Notes: generated by a model from the letters alone, not told the origin. A stretch of DNA of 64,000 nt from Brucella pituitosa (GCF_003049685.1 NZ_PYSY02000001.1:1116001-1180000), one strand, 5' to 3'. Shown: positions 9,104-19,009, counted from the first letter of the stretch. Translations and numbers: made by a program.

Positions 9104-9871
9104 GTGCGAATTCTGCTAACGAACGATGACGGTATCCATGCTGAAGGCCTCGCAGTTCTGGAGCGTATCGCACGCCAAATCTCGGATGATGTTTGGGTCG
9201 TAGCCCCTGAAACAGACCAGAGCGGCCTCGCGCATTCATTGACTTTGTCCGAGCCGCTTCGTCTGCGGCAGATCGATGATCGTCATTTCGCGCTACGCGG
9301 CACGCCGACTGATTGTGTGATCATGGGCGTTCGGCATGTTCTGCCGGAAGCGCCGGACCTCATCCTGTCTGGTGTCAACTCCGGTGCGAACATGGCTGAT
9401 GATGTGACCTATTCCGGCACTGTTGCTGGCGCCATGGAAGGCACGCTTCTTGGTGTTAAGGCAATCGCGCTGTCGCAGGAATATGAATATGAAGGCGACC
9501 GCCGCATCGTTCCCTGGGAAACGGCAGAAACGCATGCACCTGCGCTGATCAAGAAGCTTATCGAAGCGGGTTGGCCTGAAGGCGTTCTGCTGAACCTGAA
9601 TTTCCCGAACTGTGACCCGGATGAAGTCAAGGGCACGCGCGTAACGGCACAGGGTAAGCTCAGCCACGATGCGCGTCTTGATGAGCGTCGTGACGGTCGT
9701 GGCTTCCCATATTTCTGGCTGCAGTTTGGTCGCACGAAAGCAGAAGTTGCAAGTGATAGCGATATCGCAGCCATCCGTGCTGATTATATCTCTGTAACGC
9801 CGCTGCAACTTGATCTGACCGCACAGAAAGCGCGGGCTGAACTCAGCAAGGCACTTGAGGTTGAAGCATGA
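9104..9871 (+). CDS. surE: 5'/3'-nucleotidase SurE
   Basis: A 255-aa SurE-family nucleoside-monophosphate phosphatase. The metal-binding N-terminus [16 protein letters not shown] (Asp8, Asp9), the DQSGLAHS loop and [17 protein letters not shown] are intact, so it should be active. GTG is the start, with AAGGAG placed upstream. It overlaps pcm by four bases (ATGA). The order surE-pcm-nlpD matches the E. coli stationary-phase cluster. Confidence 0.96.
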   Translation: MRILLTNDDGIHAEGLAVLERIARQISDDVWVVAPETDQSGLAHSLTLSEPLRLRQIDDRHFALRGTPTDCVIMGVRHVLPEAPDLILSGVNSGANMADDVTYSGTVAGAMEGTLLGVKAIALSQEYEYEGDRRIVPWETAETHAPALIKKLIEAGWPEGVLLNLNFPNCDPDEVKGTRVTAQGKLSHDARLDERRDGRGFPYFWLQFGRTKAEVASDSDIAAIRADYISVTPLQLDLTAQKARAELSKALEVEA

Positions 9872-10536
9872 ATCAGGCTGTGTCTGAACGCCAGCAGCTT
9901 TCGGACAGGGAAGGATTTGCATCCTTCGTCATGCGCATGCGAGCGCGGGGCATCAATGATGCCCGGCTCTTTGCTGCAATTGAATCGACGCCGCGTCAAA
10001 GCTTCATGGGTTCGTCATGGGCGCATCTTTCATTTAGCCAGCGTACTGCACCGCTCGATTGCGGCGAGTATATCGAAGGCATCGACGATCAGGCGCGTGT
10101 CATTGCGGCACTTCAATTAGAATCAGGCCATCGTGTATTGGAAATCGGCACCGGCTCTGGCTTTACCGCTGCGGTCATGTCCATGCTTTCAGGCCGCGTC
10201 ACGACAGTCGAGCGCTATCGCAAATTATGTGACCGCGCTTTGCAGCAGTTTGTGACGCTGAAGCGCGAAAACATCATGGTTAAGCATGCCGATGGTCGCC
10301 ATGGCATGCCGGGTGGACCGTTTGATCGCATTGTGATCTGGCTGGCTTGCGAAGAGATTCCTCGTCATTTCGTGGAGCTTCTGGCGACCCATGGTGTGTT
10401 GGTGGCACCAGTAGGTTCGGGCGACGGTCAACAAATGATGACACGCATCGCAAAGGTCGGTAGCCGTTTCGAGCAGGAAAACATCATGCCCGTTCGCTAT
10501 CAGCCATTTATCGAAGGTATGTCCTCCGTTTTGTGA
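9868..10536 (+). CDS. pcm: Protein-L-isoaspartate O-methyltransferase
   Basis: A 222-aa SAM-dependent methyltransferase that methylates isoaspartyl residues in damaged proteins and starts their repair. The AdoMet-binding motif [18 protein letters not shown] is present and the N-terminal [25 protein letters not shown] region matches the family's active-site face. The start ATG overlaps the surE stop, indicating an operon. A second related gene begins at the right edge of the window (63933). Confidence 0.93.
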   Translation: MNQAVSERQQLSDREGFASFVMRMRARGINDARLFAAIESTPRQSFMGSSWAHLSFSQRTAPLDCGEYIEGIDDQARVIAALQLESGHRVLEIGTGSGFTAAVMSMLSGRVTTVERYRKLCDRALQQFVTLKRENIMVKHADGRHGMPGGPFDRIVIWLACEEIPRHFVELLATHGVLVAPVGSGDGQQMMTRIAKVGSRFEQENIMPVRYQPFIEGMSSVL

Positions 10537-10542
10537 GGACTT

Positions 10543-10648
10543 AGAGCATTTCCTGTTTTGATTGAATCATTGGAAATGCTCTATCTGTTTGTTTTTAAGC
10601 ATGTCTTTATCCCGAAACCGGTTCCCACTTTCGGGAGACATGCTCTAG
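10543..10648. repeat. Two palindromic intergenic repeats between pcm and the nlpD-like gene
   Basis: First unit 10543-10582: AGAGCATTTCC pairs with GGAAATGCTCT. Second unit about 10599-10645: AGCATGTCT at one end and AGACATGCT at the other, enclosing CCCGAAA.../TTTCGGG. Both belong to families of small palindromic repeats common in Brucellaceae intergenic DNA (recognised from memory). The remaining gap 10649-10870 holds A+T-rich DNA with TTAACC and TTAACGCGTTTTAA, and no gene that I can support. Confidence 0.65.
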
Positions 10649-10870
10649 AAGCTTCCGTTAATTTCTTATCCAGCGCCGTCATGCATCAACCCGATGCAGC
10701 GGCGTTTTGGGTTGGCCAATAACAGTCCAGTTCAGCTGTTTTCATGTCGACAGAAAGCGCTTTTGTGCGCTTATGGTATTTAATTGGTGAATATTTTTTC
10801 GAAGAAATCTCGATTCTTAACCAGCGAGTAACATTAACGCGTTTTAATGAGTCCAAGTGAGTATTAGAGT

Positions 10871-12127
10871 ATGGGCGAGTTGAACATGCGTTTTCCAATA
10901 TTGCAGCATACGTCCGAACGCCTCCTGCGGAATGCAGCGATCGTTCTGATTGCCGGTTTTGGTGCAGGGTGCAGCGCCGATACGATGCGCTTCACGGATG
11001 GTCTTTATACTGGCTCCACGTCTAATCAGCGTGTTGTGCAACAACAGCCTGCCGGCGATGTTTATGCATCTGCGCCGGTGGCAGCCGCCCAGCCGGTTTC
11101 GAGCGGCTCGGTTCAGCGTAACAGTCTGCCGCCAGTGTCTTCTGCGCCGGTTGCAGCTGCGGCAACGCAGGCACAGAATCAGGTGTATCAGGCGCAAAAT
11201 ACTGCTGCCAATCGTGTGAATGGCGCCGTGAATAATGCTGGAACTCAGGTGGCAAGCGCTGCTGGTGCTGCGAACAACGCAGCCGCGAATGCGAAATCCA
11301 ATGTTCTCGGACAGTTGCCTGCAACGGCAAATGGCGTTCCGTTGCCAGCCGCCAACCATGCCGCTGCACCGCAGGCGCAAACTCCTGTTGTAGCTGCGCA
11401 AACTGTCGCAGCAGGCGGTGCCTACACAGTTAAGTCGGGCGATTCGCTTTTCTCTATCGCACAGAAGCACAATGTGCCGGTTGACAAGCTGAAGCAGGCA
11501 AATGGCCTTACCAACGGTGCAATCCGTGTCGGTCAGTCTCTGGCAATTCCATCCGCAGCAGGTGGCGCAACGCAGGTTGCAGCTGTTTCTCCGCAGCCAG
11601 CAAAGCCAGCAGCCGCAGCGCCAGTGCAAACTGCATCGATTGCGCCTGATGCGGCATCGAATGTGAAGCCTTATACGCCGCCGCAGGCGAGCAACAAGGT
11701 GATCGAAGACGCAGAGAAGGATCAGTCGGCTGCTCCGTCCTCAACCGGTATTTCGCAGATGCGTTGGCCTGTTCGTGGTCGCGTTCTCACGAGCTTCGGC
11801 CAGCGTGAAGGTACTTCCGTTAATGACGGTATCGACATTATGGTTCCGGAAGGCACCGCCGTTAAAGCTGCTGAAAATGGCGTCGTCATCTATGCAGGCG
11901 ACGGCTTGAAGGAATTCGGTCAGACGGTTCTGATCCGCCACGACAATGGGCTGGTTACAGTCTATGGCCATAACAGCCAGATTCTCGTACAGCGTGGTCA
12001 GAAGGTTCGTCGCGGTGAAGATATTGCGAAGTCCGGTATGAGCGGTAATGCGAAATCACCTAAGCTGCACTTCGAAGTGCGCAAGAACTCTTCTCCGGTC
12101 AATCCGTCCAAGTATCTGGAATCCTGA
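10871..12127 (+). CDS. nlpD: LysM/LytM-domain lipoprotein-like amidase activator, NlpD type
   Basis: A 418-aa envelope protein with an N-terminal hydrophobic signal ending at a Cys (AGFGAGCS), a long Ala/Gln/Asn-rich linker, a LysM domain (YTVKSGDSLFSIAQKHNVP, about residues 185-230) and a C-terminal LytM/M23 domain (about 295-415). The zinc ligands of active M23 peptidases are not conserved: the first His is replaced in SVNDGIDIM and the first His of the HxH pair is Lys in SPKLHFEVR. Like E. coli NlpD it should therefore bind wall and activate an amidase, not cut itself. The amidase at 36955 is a plausible partner. The lipobox is atypical (Gly at -3), so lipidation is uncertain. Start ATG 10871, alternative ATG 10886. 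Confidence 0.85.
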   Translation: MGELNMRFPILQHTSERLLRNAAIVLIAGFGAGCSADTMRFTDGLYTGSTSNQRVVQQQPAGDVYASAPVAAAQPVSSGSVQRNSLPPVSSAPVAAAATQAQNQVYQAQNTAANRVNGAVNNAGTQVASAAGAANNAAANAKSNVLGQLPATANGVPLPAANHAAAPQAQTPVVAAQTVAAGGAYTVKSGDSLFSIAQKHNVPVDKLKQANGLTNGAIRVGQSLAIPSAAGGATQVAAVSPQPAKPAAAAPVQTASIAPDAASNVKPYTPPQASNKVIEDAEKDQSAAPSSTGISQMRWPVRGRVLTSFGQREGTSVNDGIDIMVPEGTAVKAAENGVVIYAGDGLKEFGQTVLIRHDNGLVTVYGHNSQILVQRGQKVRRGEDIAKSGMSGNAKSPKLHFEVRKNSSPVNPSKYLES

Positions 12128-12152
12128 TAGGAAATGGTCACTGAAATAAGAC

Positions 12153-12180
12153 AGGCGGGTCTCTGACCCGCCTTTTTCTT
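12153..12180 (+). terminator. Terminator after the nlpD-like gene
   Basis: AGGCGGGT (12153-12160) pairs with ACCCGCCT (12166-12173) followed by TTTTCTT. A partial palindromic repeat (AGAGCGCCGCGCGCC) follows at 12183-12225, related to the units at 2805 and 49675. Confidence 0.8.
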
Positions 12181-12232
12181 TAGAGCGCCGCGCGCCTTCT
12201 TCGGCGCATAAAGCACGATGCTATAGAGCGGT

Positions 12233-13096
12233 TTACATTGCTTTGCCGAGACGGCCGGCAAGATCCTGAATATACTGCCACGCTACACGACCCGAACGAT
12301 TACCGCGCGTTGTCGACCAGGTCAGTGCTTCTGCGTGCATCGTCTGCGGATCATAATCCAGCTTGTAGTGCGCTGCATAACCATCAACCATGGCGAGATA
12401 GTCGTCCTGGCTGCATTTGTGGAAACCGAGCCACAGGCCGAAACGATCCGACAGTGACACTTTTTCCTCAATGGCTTCAGACGGATTGACGGCCGTTGAA
12501 CGCTCATTGTCAATCATATCGCGCGGCATCAGATGGCGGCGATTGGACGTTGCATAGAAGATCACATTGTCCGGACGCCCTTCGACTCCACCTTCGAGTG
12601 CTGCCTTCAGCGATTTGTAGGACGTGTCATCGTGATCGAAAGAAAGGTCGTCGCAGAACAGGATAAACCGATACGGCGTTTCCTTGATGATGTTCATCAG
12701 GGCAGGGAGGCTGTCGATATCTTCGCGATGAATTTCTACGAGTTTGAGCGGCAGCTTGTCGGTCTGTTCTGCATTGACGCTGGCTTGAGCTGCTTTGACG
12801 AGCGATGATTTGCCCATGCCGCGTGCGCCCCAGAGCAGGACATTGTTGGCCGGGTAGCCTTTTGCAAAGCGTCGGGTATTGTCAACAAGCTGGTCCCGCA
12901 CCAAATCAACGCCACGAATGAGCGAGATATCGACGCGATTAACGCGGCTGACGGGGCCGAGTGTTAGACGCTCGGGCGCCCAGACGAAGCAATCGGCTGC
13001 TTCAAGGTCGGGTACAGTCGGTTGTGGTGGAGCAATACGCTCCAGTGCAGCGATCAGTCGGTCCAGTTTCTGGCTGAGTATATTTTCGGTCGTCAT
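12233..13096 (-). CDS. AAA-type ATP-binding protein, DUF815 family
   Basis: A 287-aa P-loop ATPase. Walker A is GARGMGKSSLVKA (about residues 109-121) and Walker B is RFILFCDDLSFD. The DUF815 family is widespread in alphaproteobacteria and its cellular role is not established; I assign none. It is transcribed opposite to its neighbours, convergent with the nlpD-like gene and divergent from yajC. The N-terminal ~25 residues may form a short coiled segment (SQKLDRLIAALERIA). Confidence 0.85.
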   Translation of the reverse strand: MTTENILSQKLDRLIAALERIAPPQPTVPDLEAADCFVWAPERLTLGPVSRVNRVDISLIRGVDLVRDQLVDNTRRFAKGYPANNVLLWGARGMGKSSLVKAAQASVNAEQTDKLPLKLVEIHREDIDSLPALMNIIKETPYRFILFCDDLSFDHDDTSYKSLKAALEGGVEGRPDNVIFYATSNRRHLMPRDMIDNERSTAVNPSEAIEEKVSLSDRFGLWLGFHKCSQDDYLAMVDGYAAHYKLDYDPQTMHAEALTWSTTRGNRSGRVAWQYIQDLAGRLGKAM

Positions 13097-13255
13097 TCCA
13101 AGCCCTCAAATAGTGAGGATCAGGGCTTAACATGCCACAGCGGGCGGGAAAAGTGTGCGACCTTGGCGCAGTAGGGCCTTCGCCGGTTGCAATTGACGCG
13201 CTAACCATTGTAATGCCGTAAAGAATTTGTCTTCGAGACTTCAGAGGAGTTCCCA

Positions 13256-13597
13256 ATGTTCGTAACACCGGCTTTTGCACAAGCCTCCGGCGGCGGCGCC
13301 GGGCCAGACATGCTCATGAGCATTCTGCCTTTCGTTCTGATCTTTGTAATCATGTACTTTCTCATCATTCGCCCACAGCGGACCCAGATGAAGAAGCGTC
13401 AGGAAATGCTGGCAGCAGTTCGTCGCGGCGATACGGTTGTGACCGGTGGCGGCATTGTCGGTAAGGTCCAGAAGGTCCACGACGACGGCGAACTCGACGT
13501 TGAAATCGCTGAAGGCGTTAAGATTCGCGTTCTGCGCAGCGCTCTTTCCGAAGTGCGCGTTAAGGGCGAACCAGTCGCCGACAACAAGAACAAGTAA
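13256..13597 (+). CDS. yajC: Sec translocase accessory subunit YajC
   Basis: A 113-aa protein with one N-terminal membrane helix (MSILPFVLIFVIMYFLIIRPQ) and the family signature IRPQRTQMKKRQEML, then a small soluble domain. YajC binds SecDF and modulates the SecYEG translocon. AGAGGAGT lies just upstream of the ATG. secDF follows after a repeat-containing gap. Confidence 0.95.
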   Translation: MFVTPAFAQASGGGAGPDMLMSILPFVLIFVIMYFLIIRPQRTQMKKRQEMLAAVRRGDTVVTGGGIVGKVQKVHDDGELDVEIAEGVKIRVLRSALSEVRVKGEPVADNKNK

Positions 13598-13656
13598 ATT
13601 TTATCAGACTGCACGGGCCTCGGTAAGGTTTCCATAACCGGGGTCTGATCAGTAAA

Positions 13657-13757
13657 GTATTTCCAGCAAAAGTGCGAAGCGGTTTTGCGTGGGATAATGC
13701 TCAAGAACGAAAAAGCTAGAGCGGTTCCAACAATTCAATTTTAACTGGAACCGCTCT
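13657..13757. repeat. Two palindromic intergenic repeats between yajC and secDF
   Basis: 13657-13689 carries a 33-bp core (TTTCCAGCAAAAGTGCGAAG...) found again, with one difference, at 25205 and 25260. 13718-13757 is a separate palindrome in which AGAGCGGTTCC pairs with GGAACCGCTCT. The rest of the 270-bp gap shows no gene. Confidence 0.75.
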
Positions 13758-13867
13758 ATCGTGCATGGGCCACACCTGATTGTGGTTCATTCGCCCAAGC
13801 TGGAGAGCCGTTTGCAACAAGTGCGCTCCGGCACGCTCTATCCAAGCCGAAACGGAATTGCTGCTCT

Positions 13868-16144
13868 ATGCTTTATTTTTCACGTTGGAAATCGGCTCTG
13901 ATTTGGTTGGCAATACTTGCCAGCTTCCTCATTGCATCGCCTAATTTTTTCTCGCGTGAAACACTGGCAAATCTGCCCGGATTTTTGCCCACAAAGCAGG
14001 TCGCGCTTGGACTTGATCTTTCCGGTGGTTCCCGTCTTGTCCTTCAGGTGCAGAATGCTGGCAGGGGCGATCTCGATCGCACCAAAGAAATCATGCGCCA
14101 ACGCCTCGAAGAACTCGGTTATGGTAATCCCATTGTCGAGGAAGAGGGGCGTAATCGCATTCGGGTTGAAGTTCCCGGCCTTTATGATGCTCAGCTTCTA
14201 AAAGATATTCTCAGCATTCGCGGCAATCTTTCCTTCCGCGCGGTCGATGACAGTGTGTCGCCCGACGATGCTATTCGCGGAACGCCGCCTGCCGACAGCA
14301 CCGTTGTTTATTCCTATGATGACCCGCCTATCGGTTATCTTGTGAAAAATGAGCCAGTGTTTACAGGCGCAGACGTTACGGATGCCAAAGCGACACTTTC
14401 CGAAGACGACAATGAGCCGATCATTACGCTGACGCTGGATGAGAAGGGGCGCAGCAATCTCGCTGCAGCGACCGCTCAGGCTATCGGCAAAAGCTTTGCA
14501 ATCGTCGTCGATAATCAGGTTGTTTCCGCACCCGTTGTGGACGAACCGCTCGATACGAATGAATTGCAGATTTCAGGCGCGTTCGATCTGCAGTCCGCCA
14601 ACAATATGTCGGTTGTTCTGCGTTCCGGCGCTCTGCCAAAGGCAGTTTCTGTTCTGGAAGAACGCACAATTGCTTCGGCACTCGGTGATGACTACGCGAG
14701 CGCTGCAGTTTCTGCAGCTCTGCTGGCTGCTCTTCTTGTCGGTCTTTTCATGGTGCTGTCCTACGGCATCCTTGGCGTCATCGCCATGGTGGCGCTTGCC
14801 GTCAACATGATCATTTTGGTGGCGATCATATCGCTGATTGGCGCATCTATTACTCTGGCAAGTGTTGCGGGTATCGTGCTGATTATCGGCATGGCGGTTG
14901 ACGCCAATATTCTGATTTATGAGCGCGTGCGCGAAGATCGCCGCAAGGGCTATTCCGTTGTTCAGGCGATGGAATCGGGCTTCTATCGCGCTCTTTCGAC
15001 CATCGTGGACGCAAATTTAACGACGATGATTGCAGCGCTTGTGCTGTTTCTGATGGGCTCCGGCCCGGTTCATGGCTTTGCGCTCACCGTTACAATCGGT
15101 ATTCTGACGACGCTGTTCACGACGCTGACCTTCACGCGCTTGTTGATTGCCCAATGGGTGCGCACGGCGAAGCCGAAAGAAATCCCCAAGCGCCGTCTGA
15201 AGCTGGTGCCCACTGTTACACATATTCCGTTCATGCGCCTTCAGTTCGTAACGCTTGGCATTTCGGTTCTGGCGAGTGCGATCGTTGTGGCACTTTTCGT
15301 TAATATCGGCCTCAATTACGGCATCGATTTCCGTGGCGGTTCGATGGTGGAATTGCAGGCACGTAGCGGCGATGCAAATCTGCCGGATATCGAAGAACGC
15401 ATGAGCGAGCTCAATATCGACAGCGCGCGCGTTCTGCCTGCCAAGTCACCGCGTTCGGCGCTCGTAATTATCGGCAGTCAGGAAGTGGGCGACGACGCGG
15501 AGCAGACTGTTGCCGTCAAACTGCGTGGCGAGTTCGAACAGGATTATTCGTTCCAACGCGTCGAGGTTGTTGGTCCAACGGTTTCGGAACAGCTGTCACA
15601 GGCCGGACTTCTGGCGCTGTTCCTCTCGCTGGCTGGTATCTTCATCTATGTCTGGATAAGATTCCGCTGGCAGCTGGCTCTCGGTGCGGTTCTTTCGACC
15701 CTGCATGATGTTATCATTCTGGCTGGCGTGTTTATTGTTTTCCGAATGGAATTCAATCTGTGGAGTGTTGCGGCAGTCCTGACGATTATTGGCTACTCGC
15801 TCAACGATACCATCGTGATTTACGACCGTGTGCGTGAAAACTTGAAGCGTTATAGTAGCGCGCCATTGCCCGCGATTATCGACGCCTCCATCAATCAGAC
15901 ATTGTCGCGTACTTTGCCAACCGCTTTTGTGACTTTCATTGCGCATATTCCGCTCTATATGTTCGGTGGAGCGGATATCCGCATGTTCGCATTGGCGCTT
16001 AGCGTCGGCATTATCGTGGCGACTTACTCCTCGATCTTTATTGCAGCACCTCTGCTTGTACAGTTTGGCCTCAAGCCACGTGCAGCCGATGGTGACGATG
16101 CAATGGGCGATGATCTCGCACAGTCGCTCAATCTGGACAGTTAG
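13868..16144 (+). CDS. secDF: Fused protein translocase subunit SecDF
   Basis: A 758-aa fusion of SecD and SecF, which use the proton gradient to pull exported proteins through SecYEG. The SecD half has the signature [14 protein letters not shown] after the first helix, a periplasmic P1 domain, and a helix bundle ending near residue 440 ([20 protein letters not shown]). The SecF half begins near residue 450 with [15 protein letters not shown] and [17 protein letters not shown]. Fusion into a single chain is common in this order. A gene for an NDUFAF3-type protein follows 3 nt after the stop. Confidence 0.95.
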   Translation: MLYFSRWKSALIWLAILASFLIASPNFFSRETLANLPGFLPTKQVALGLDLSGGSRLVLQVQNAGRGDLDRTKEIMRQRLEELGYGNPIVEEEGRNRIRVEVPGLYDAQLLKDILSIRGNLSFRAVDDSVSPDDAIRGTPPADSTVVYSYDDPPIGYLVKNEPVFTGADVTDAKATLSEDDNEPIITLTLDEKGRSNLAAATAQAIGKSFAIVVDNQVVSAPVVDEPLDTNELQISGAFDLQSANNMSVVLRSGALPKAVSVLEERTIASALGDDYASAAVSAALLAALLVGLFMVLSYGILGVIAMVALAVNMIILVAIISLIGASITLASVAGIVLIIGMAVDANILIYERVREDRRKGYSVVQAMESGFYRALSTIVDANLTTMIAALVLFLMGSGPVHGFALTVTIGILTTLFTTLTFTRLLIAQWVRTAKPKEIPKRRLKLVPTVTHIPFMRLQFVTLGISVLASAIVVALFVNIGLNYGIDFRGGSMVELQARSGDANLPDIEERMSELNIDSARVLPAKSPRSALVIIGSQEVGDDAEQTVAVKLRGEFEQDYSFQRVEVVGPTVSEQLSQAGLLALFLSLAGIFIYVWIRFRWQLALGAVLSTLHDVIILAGVFIVFRMEFNLWSVAAVLTIIGYSLNDTIVIYDRVRENLKRYSSAPLPAIIDASINQTLSRTLPTAFVTFIAHIPLYMFGGADIRMFALALSVGIIVATYSSIFIAAPLLVQFGLKPRAADGDDAMGDDLAQSLNLDS

Positions 16145-16146
16145 AA

Positions 16147-16536
16147 ATGGCAAAAGGCATAGAAATTCGCGAAGCCCACTTTCCGGGCCGGGCACCTATT
16201 GATGCATACGGCAATGGCGGTTTTCGCTTTGCCGATATGTCACATAAGGGGTCTATTCTCTGTTTGCCGTCGGGTATTCATGGCTGGGACCCACAGACAC
16301 CGCCAATTATATCGCGCCATGATCTGGGTGCCATTCTCGAGCAGGCGAGTGATATTGAAATTCTTCTGGTCGGTACGGGTATGGACTTGCGACGCATTCC
16401 AGAAGATGTTCGTGCTATCCTCCGCGAGCACCGTATCTCGTCCGATCCAATGAGCACAGGCGCTGCGGTGCGTACTTATAATGTGCTGCTCGCCGAAGAT
16501 CGCGCGGTTGCCGCTGCACTGATTGCTGTAGACTGA
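16147..16536 (+). CDS. Mth938/DUF498-domain protein, NDUFAF3-type
   Basis: A 129-aa single-domain protein of the Mth938-like family (ISRHDLGAILEQASDIEILLVGTGMDLR). The human member NDUFAF3 is a complex I assembly factor; the bacterial function is not proven. It starts 3 nt after secDF and 6 nt before the next gene, so co-transcription with the translocase is likely. The neighbouring NDUFAF6-type gene strengthens an assembly-factor reading, but that is inference from family and context. Confidence 0.82.
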   Translation: MAKGIEIREAHFPGRAPIDAYGNGGFRFADMSHKGSILCLPSGIHGWDPQTPPIISRHDLGAILEQASDIEILLVGTGMDLRRIPEDVRAILREHRISSDPMSTGAAVRTYNVLLAEDRAVAAALIAVD

Positions 16537-16541
16537 TTTTC

Positions 16542-17375
16542 ATGAACCAGAATGAGGCACATTGTCTGGCGCTTCTGCGCGAAGCCGACCGGGATCGTTA
16601 TCTTTCGGTGCTTTATGCGCCGGAAAACAAACGCGGCGCGCTTGCAGCCCTTTATGCGTTCAATGCAGAAATTGCCCGTATTCGCGATCTGGTACACGAG
16701 CCACTACCCGGTGAAGTCCGTCTGCAGTGGTGGCGTGATCTCATCAACGGCGAGGAGCGGGGCAGCGCGGATGCGCATCCTGTTGCTGCAGCACTGATCG
16801 ATACGATTACCAAATACGATCTGCCGCGCGTGGCTTTCGACAATTATTGCGAAGCACGTATTTTCGATCTCTATGACGATCCGATGCCAAGCCGGAACGA
16901 TCTTGAAGGCTACTGTGGTGAGACCGCTTCCACTCTCATTCAGCTGGCAGGTTTCATTCTCGACCGTGATGCAGCGCAGTCGCATACCGAGACGGCGGGA
17001 CATGCAGGTGTTGCGCAGGCAGTAACAGGTCTGTTGCGCCTCATGCCGATCCATCGTCGTCGTGGGCAGCTTTATGTTCCCGCTGATATGTTGCAGGCAG
17101 TTGGCGTGACGCGCGAAGAGTTTCTTGGCAACGACGAGAAATCTGCTCATGTGCGCGTCATCAGTGTGATGATGGCGCTTGCGCGCGAACACTTGGCAAT
17201 CTTCGACAAGGCCCAAAAGGATCTGCCCAAAAGCCTCGGACCGGCATTCCTGCCAATGGCGCTTGTTCCGGCCTATCTCAATGCTATTGAGCGGCTTGGC
17301 GGCAAAGCTGCCGATCAGGTGGCTGACCTTTCAGCCATACGCAAACAATGGCTGATGTTTAAAGCAGGTTTTTAA
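16542..17375 (+). CDS. Squalene/phytoene synthase-family protein without Asp-rich motifs, NDUFAF6-type
   Basis: A 277-aa protein with the squalene/phytoene synthase fold. Both catalytic aspartate-rich motifs are missing: the first site reads FNAEIARIRDLVHEP where active enzymes have DDxxD, and the second reads LLRLMPIHRRRGQLYVP where they have DxxxD before the RG-YLP element. LPGEVRLQWWRDLI is typical of the NDUFAF6 branch, a complex I assembly factor in mitochondria. It is therefore unlikely to make squalene or carotenoids. It lies 6 nt after the NDUFAF3-type gene and ends at a strong terminator. Confidence 0.8.
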   Translation: MNQNEAHCLALLREADRDRYLSVLYAPENKRGALAALYAFNAEIARIRDLVHEPLPGEVRLQWWRDLINGEERGSADAHPVAAALIDTITKYDLPRVAFDNYCEARIFDLYDDPMPSRNDLEGYCGETASTLIQLAGFILDRDAAQSHTETAGHAGVAQAVTGLLRLMPIHRRRGQLYVPADMLQAVGVTREEFLGNDEKSAHVRVISVMMALAREHLAIFDKAQKDLPKSLGPAFLPMALVPAYLNAIERLGGKAADQVADLSAIRKQWLMFKAGF

Positions 17376-17378
17376 ATA

Positions 17379-17413
17379 ATAGGGCGGTTTTCTTATTCAG
17401 AAAACCGCCCTAT
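17379..17413. terminator. Bidirectional terminator between convergent genes
   Basis: A 14-bp perfect stem (17379-17392 with 17400-17413) with A/T-rich ends on both sides. It serves the NDUFAF6-type gene on the plus strand and trmFO on the minus strand. Confidence 0.88.
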
Positions 17414-17434
17414 CTATTTGATATGTAACTTCTT

Positions 17435-18847
17435 TCAAAAATACGCGTTATTGCTCAGCCACTCCTGAAAATCAGCCAGCGCCCGCGCGGACAATGCACG
17501 CTTTTTCGCAATGGTCTTTTCTTTGCCGCGAAGGCGCTTGCCTTCAGTCTTTGGAACTTCAATCGGCGGGAACAGGCCGAAATTCACATTCATCGGCTGG
17601 AACGAGCGTTTGCCCGGTTCCTCATCATCAGCAACGATGTGACCGCCCGTGATGTGGCCGAGAAGCGCACCAAAAGCAGTGGTCTGCGGTGGCGTAACCG
17701 GTGTCTTTCCAAGCTTTTCAGCAGCGGTGAAACGTCCGGCCAGCAAGCCGATTGCCGATGATTCGACGTAACCTTCACAGCCCGTAATCTGGCCAGCGAA
17801 GCGGAGGCTTTCGCGTGACTTCAACCGCAGCACATTATCGAGCAGCACCGGCGAATTGAGATAGGTGTTGCGGTGCAATCCGCCAAGACGCGCAAATTCA
17901 GCATTCTCAAGGCCAGGGATCATCTTGAAGATACCGGTCTGGGAGCCGTATTTCAGTTTCGTCTGAAAACCGACCATATTGTAGAGCGTGCCAAGCGCAT
18001 TATCCTGACGCAGCTGCACGACCGCATAGGCCTTGACCGTTGGATTATGCTCGTTGGTGAGGCCCATTGGCTTCATTGGGCCATGGCGCAAGGTTTCAGG
18101 ACCGCGTTCAGCCATGACTTCGATAGGCAAACAGCCGTCGAAATAGGGCGTACCTTCCCATTCCTTGAACTCGGTCGTGTCGCCTTCGATCAATGCCGCA
18201 ACAAAGGCTTCATACTGCTCCTTATCCATGGGGCAGTTGATGTAATCCTTGCCGGTGCCGCCGGGGCCAACCTTATCGTAGCGCGACTGGAACCAGCAAA
18301 CATCCATATCGATCGAATCAAAATGCACAATCGGTGCGATAGCATCGAAGAAAGCGAGCGCATCGGCACCGGTTTGCGCCTGAATGGCCTCGGCCAGCGA
18401 AGGTGCAGTCAGTGGACCCGTTGCGACAATCGTCGTGCCCCATTCTTCCGGTGGCAAGCCCGCGATTTCTTCGCGCTCTATGGTGATGAGTGGATGAGCT
18501 TCGAGTTTTGCAGTCACTGCCTGCGAAAAACCTTCACGGTCAACCGCGAGTGCGCCACCAGCCGGAACCTGATTTGCATCGGCGCATGCCATGATCAGCG
18601 AGCCTGCAAGGCGCATCTCGGCATGAAGCACACCTACAGCATTGGTCTCTGCATCATCCGAACGGAAAGAATTTGAGCAAACCAGCTCTGCAAGCTGCTC
18701 TGTCTTATGCGCATCAGTGCCGCGAACAGGGCGCATTTCATGCAAAACCACAGGAACGCCAGCTTGCGCAATTTGCCACGCGGCTTCAGAGCCGGCGAGG
18801 CCGCCGCCGACTACATGTACGGGGGAGAGATCGGTATCTTTTGACAT
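17435..18847 (-). CDS. trmFO: Methylenetetrahydrofolate--tRNA-(uracil-5)-methyltransferase
   Basis: A 470-aa FAD-dependent enzyme that makes 5-methyluridine at position 54 of tRNA using methylene-THF. The FAD-binding motif [18 protein letters not shown] is at the N-terminus, and [19 protein letters not shown] and [14 protein letters not shown] are typical. The start is placed at ATG 18847 (MSKDTD), with ATG 18859 as an alternative directly after AAAGGCGG. The frame stays open to 18967, but that extension runs into the small-RNA hairpins and is not protein-like. The gene lies downstream of the DUF1127/small-RNA unit on the same strand. Confidence 0.95.
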   Translation of the reverse strand: MSKDTDLSPVHVVGGGLAGSEAAWQIAQAGVPVVLHEMRPVRGTDAHKTEQLAELVCSNSFRSDDAETNAVGVLHAEMRLAGSLIMACADANQVPAGGALAVDREGFSQAVTAKLEAHPLITIEREEIAGLPPEEWGTTIVATGPLTAPSLAEAIQAQTGADALAFFDAIAPIVHFDSIDMDVCWFQSRYDKVGPGGTGKDYINCPMDKEQYEAFVAALIEGDTTEFKEWEGTPYFDGCLPIEVMAERGPETLRHGPMKPMGLTNEHNPTVKAYAVVQLRQDNALGTLYNMVGFQTKLKYGSQTGIFKMIPGLENAEFARLGGLHRNTYLNSPVLLDNVLRLKSRESLRFAGQITGCEGYVESSAIGLLAGRFTAAEKLGKTPVTPPQTTAFGALLGHITGGHIVADDEEPGKRSFQPMNVNFGLFPPIEVPKTEGKRLRGKEKTIAKKRALSARALADFQEWLSNNAYF

Positions 18848-18919
18848 GGCAAATCCCATACCGCCTTTGCATGCCGCCTTCAATGGGAGAAGCGCATCAG
18901 ACGAGGGTAAACAGGTGCC

Positions 18920-18966
18920 ACAAAAACAAATGGCATCCGTCGCGGGAGGAGGTGCGACGGATGCCA
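18920..18966 (-). ncRNA. Small-RNA hairpin 4 of 4, combined with terminator
   Basis: 13-bp stem TGGCATCCGTCGC/GCGACGGATGCCA with loop ACCTCCTCCC, followed by TTTGTTTTTG; the strongest stem and probable transcript end. Confidence 0.82.
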
Positions 18967-18975
18967 TTATTGTCA

Positions 18976-19005
18976 GACCGGAATTGGGAGGAGGAGAGAC
19001 CGGTC
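18976..19005 (-). ncRNA. Small-RNA hairpin 3 of 4
   Basis: 6-bp stem GACCGG/CCGGTC with an 18-nt loop containing CTCCTCCTCCC; the shortest stem of the set. Confidence 0.75.
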
Positions 19006-19009
19006 CTGG

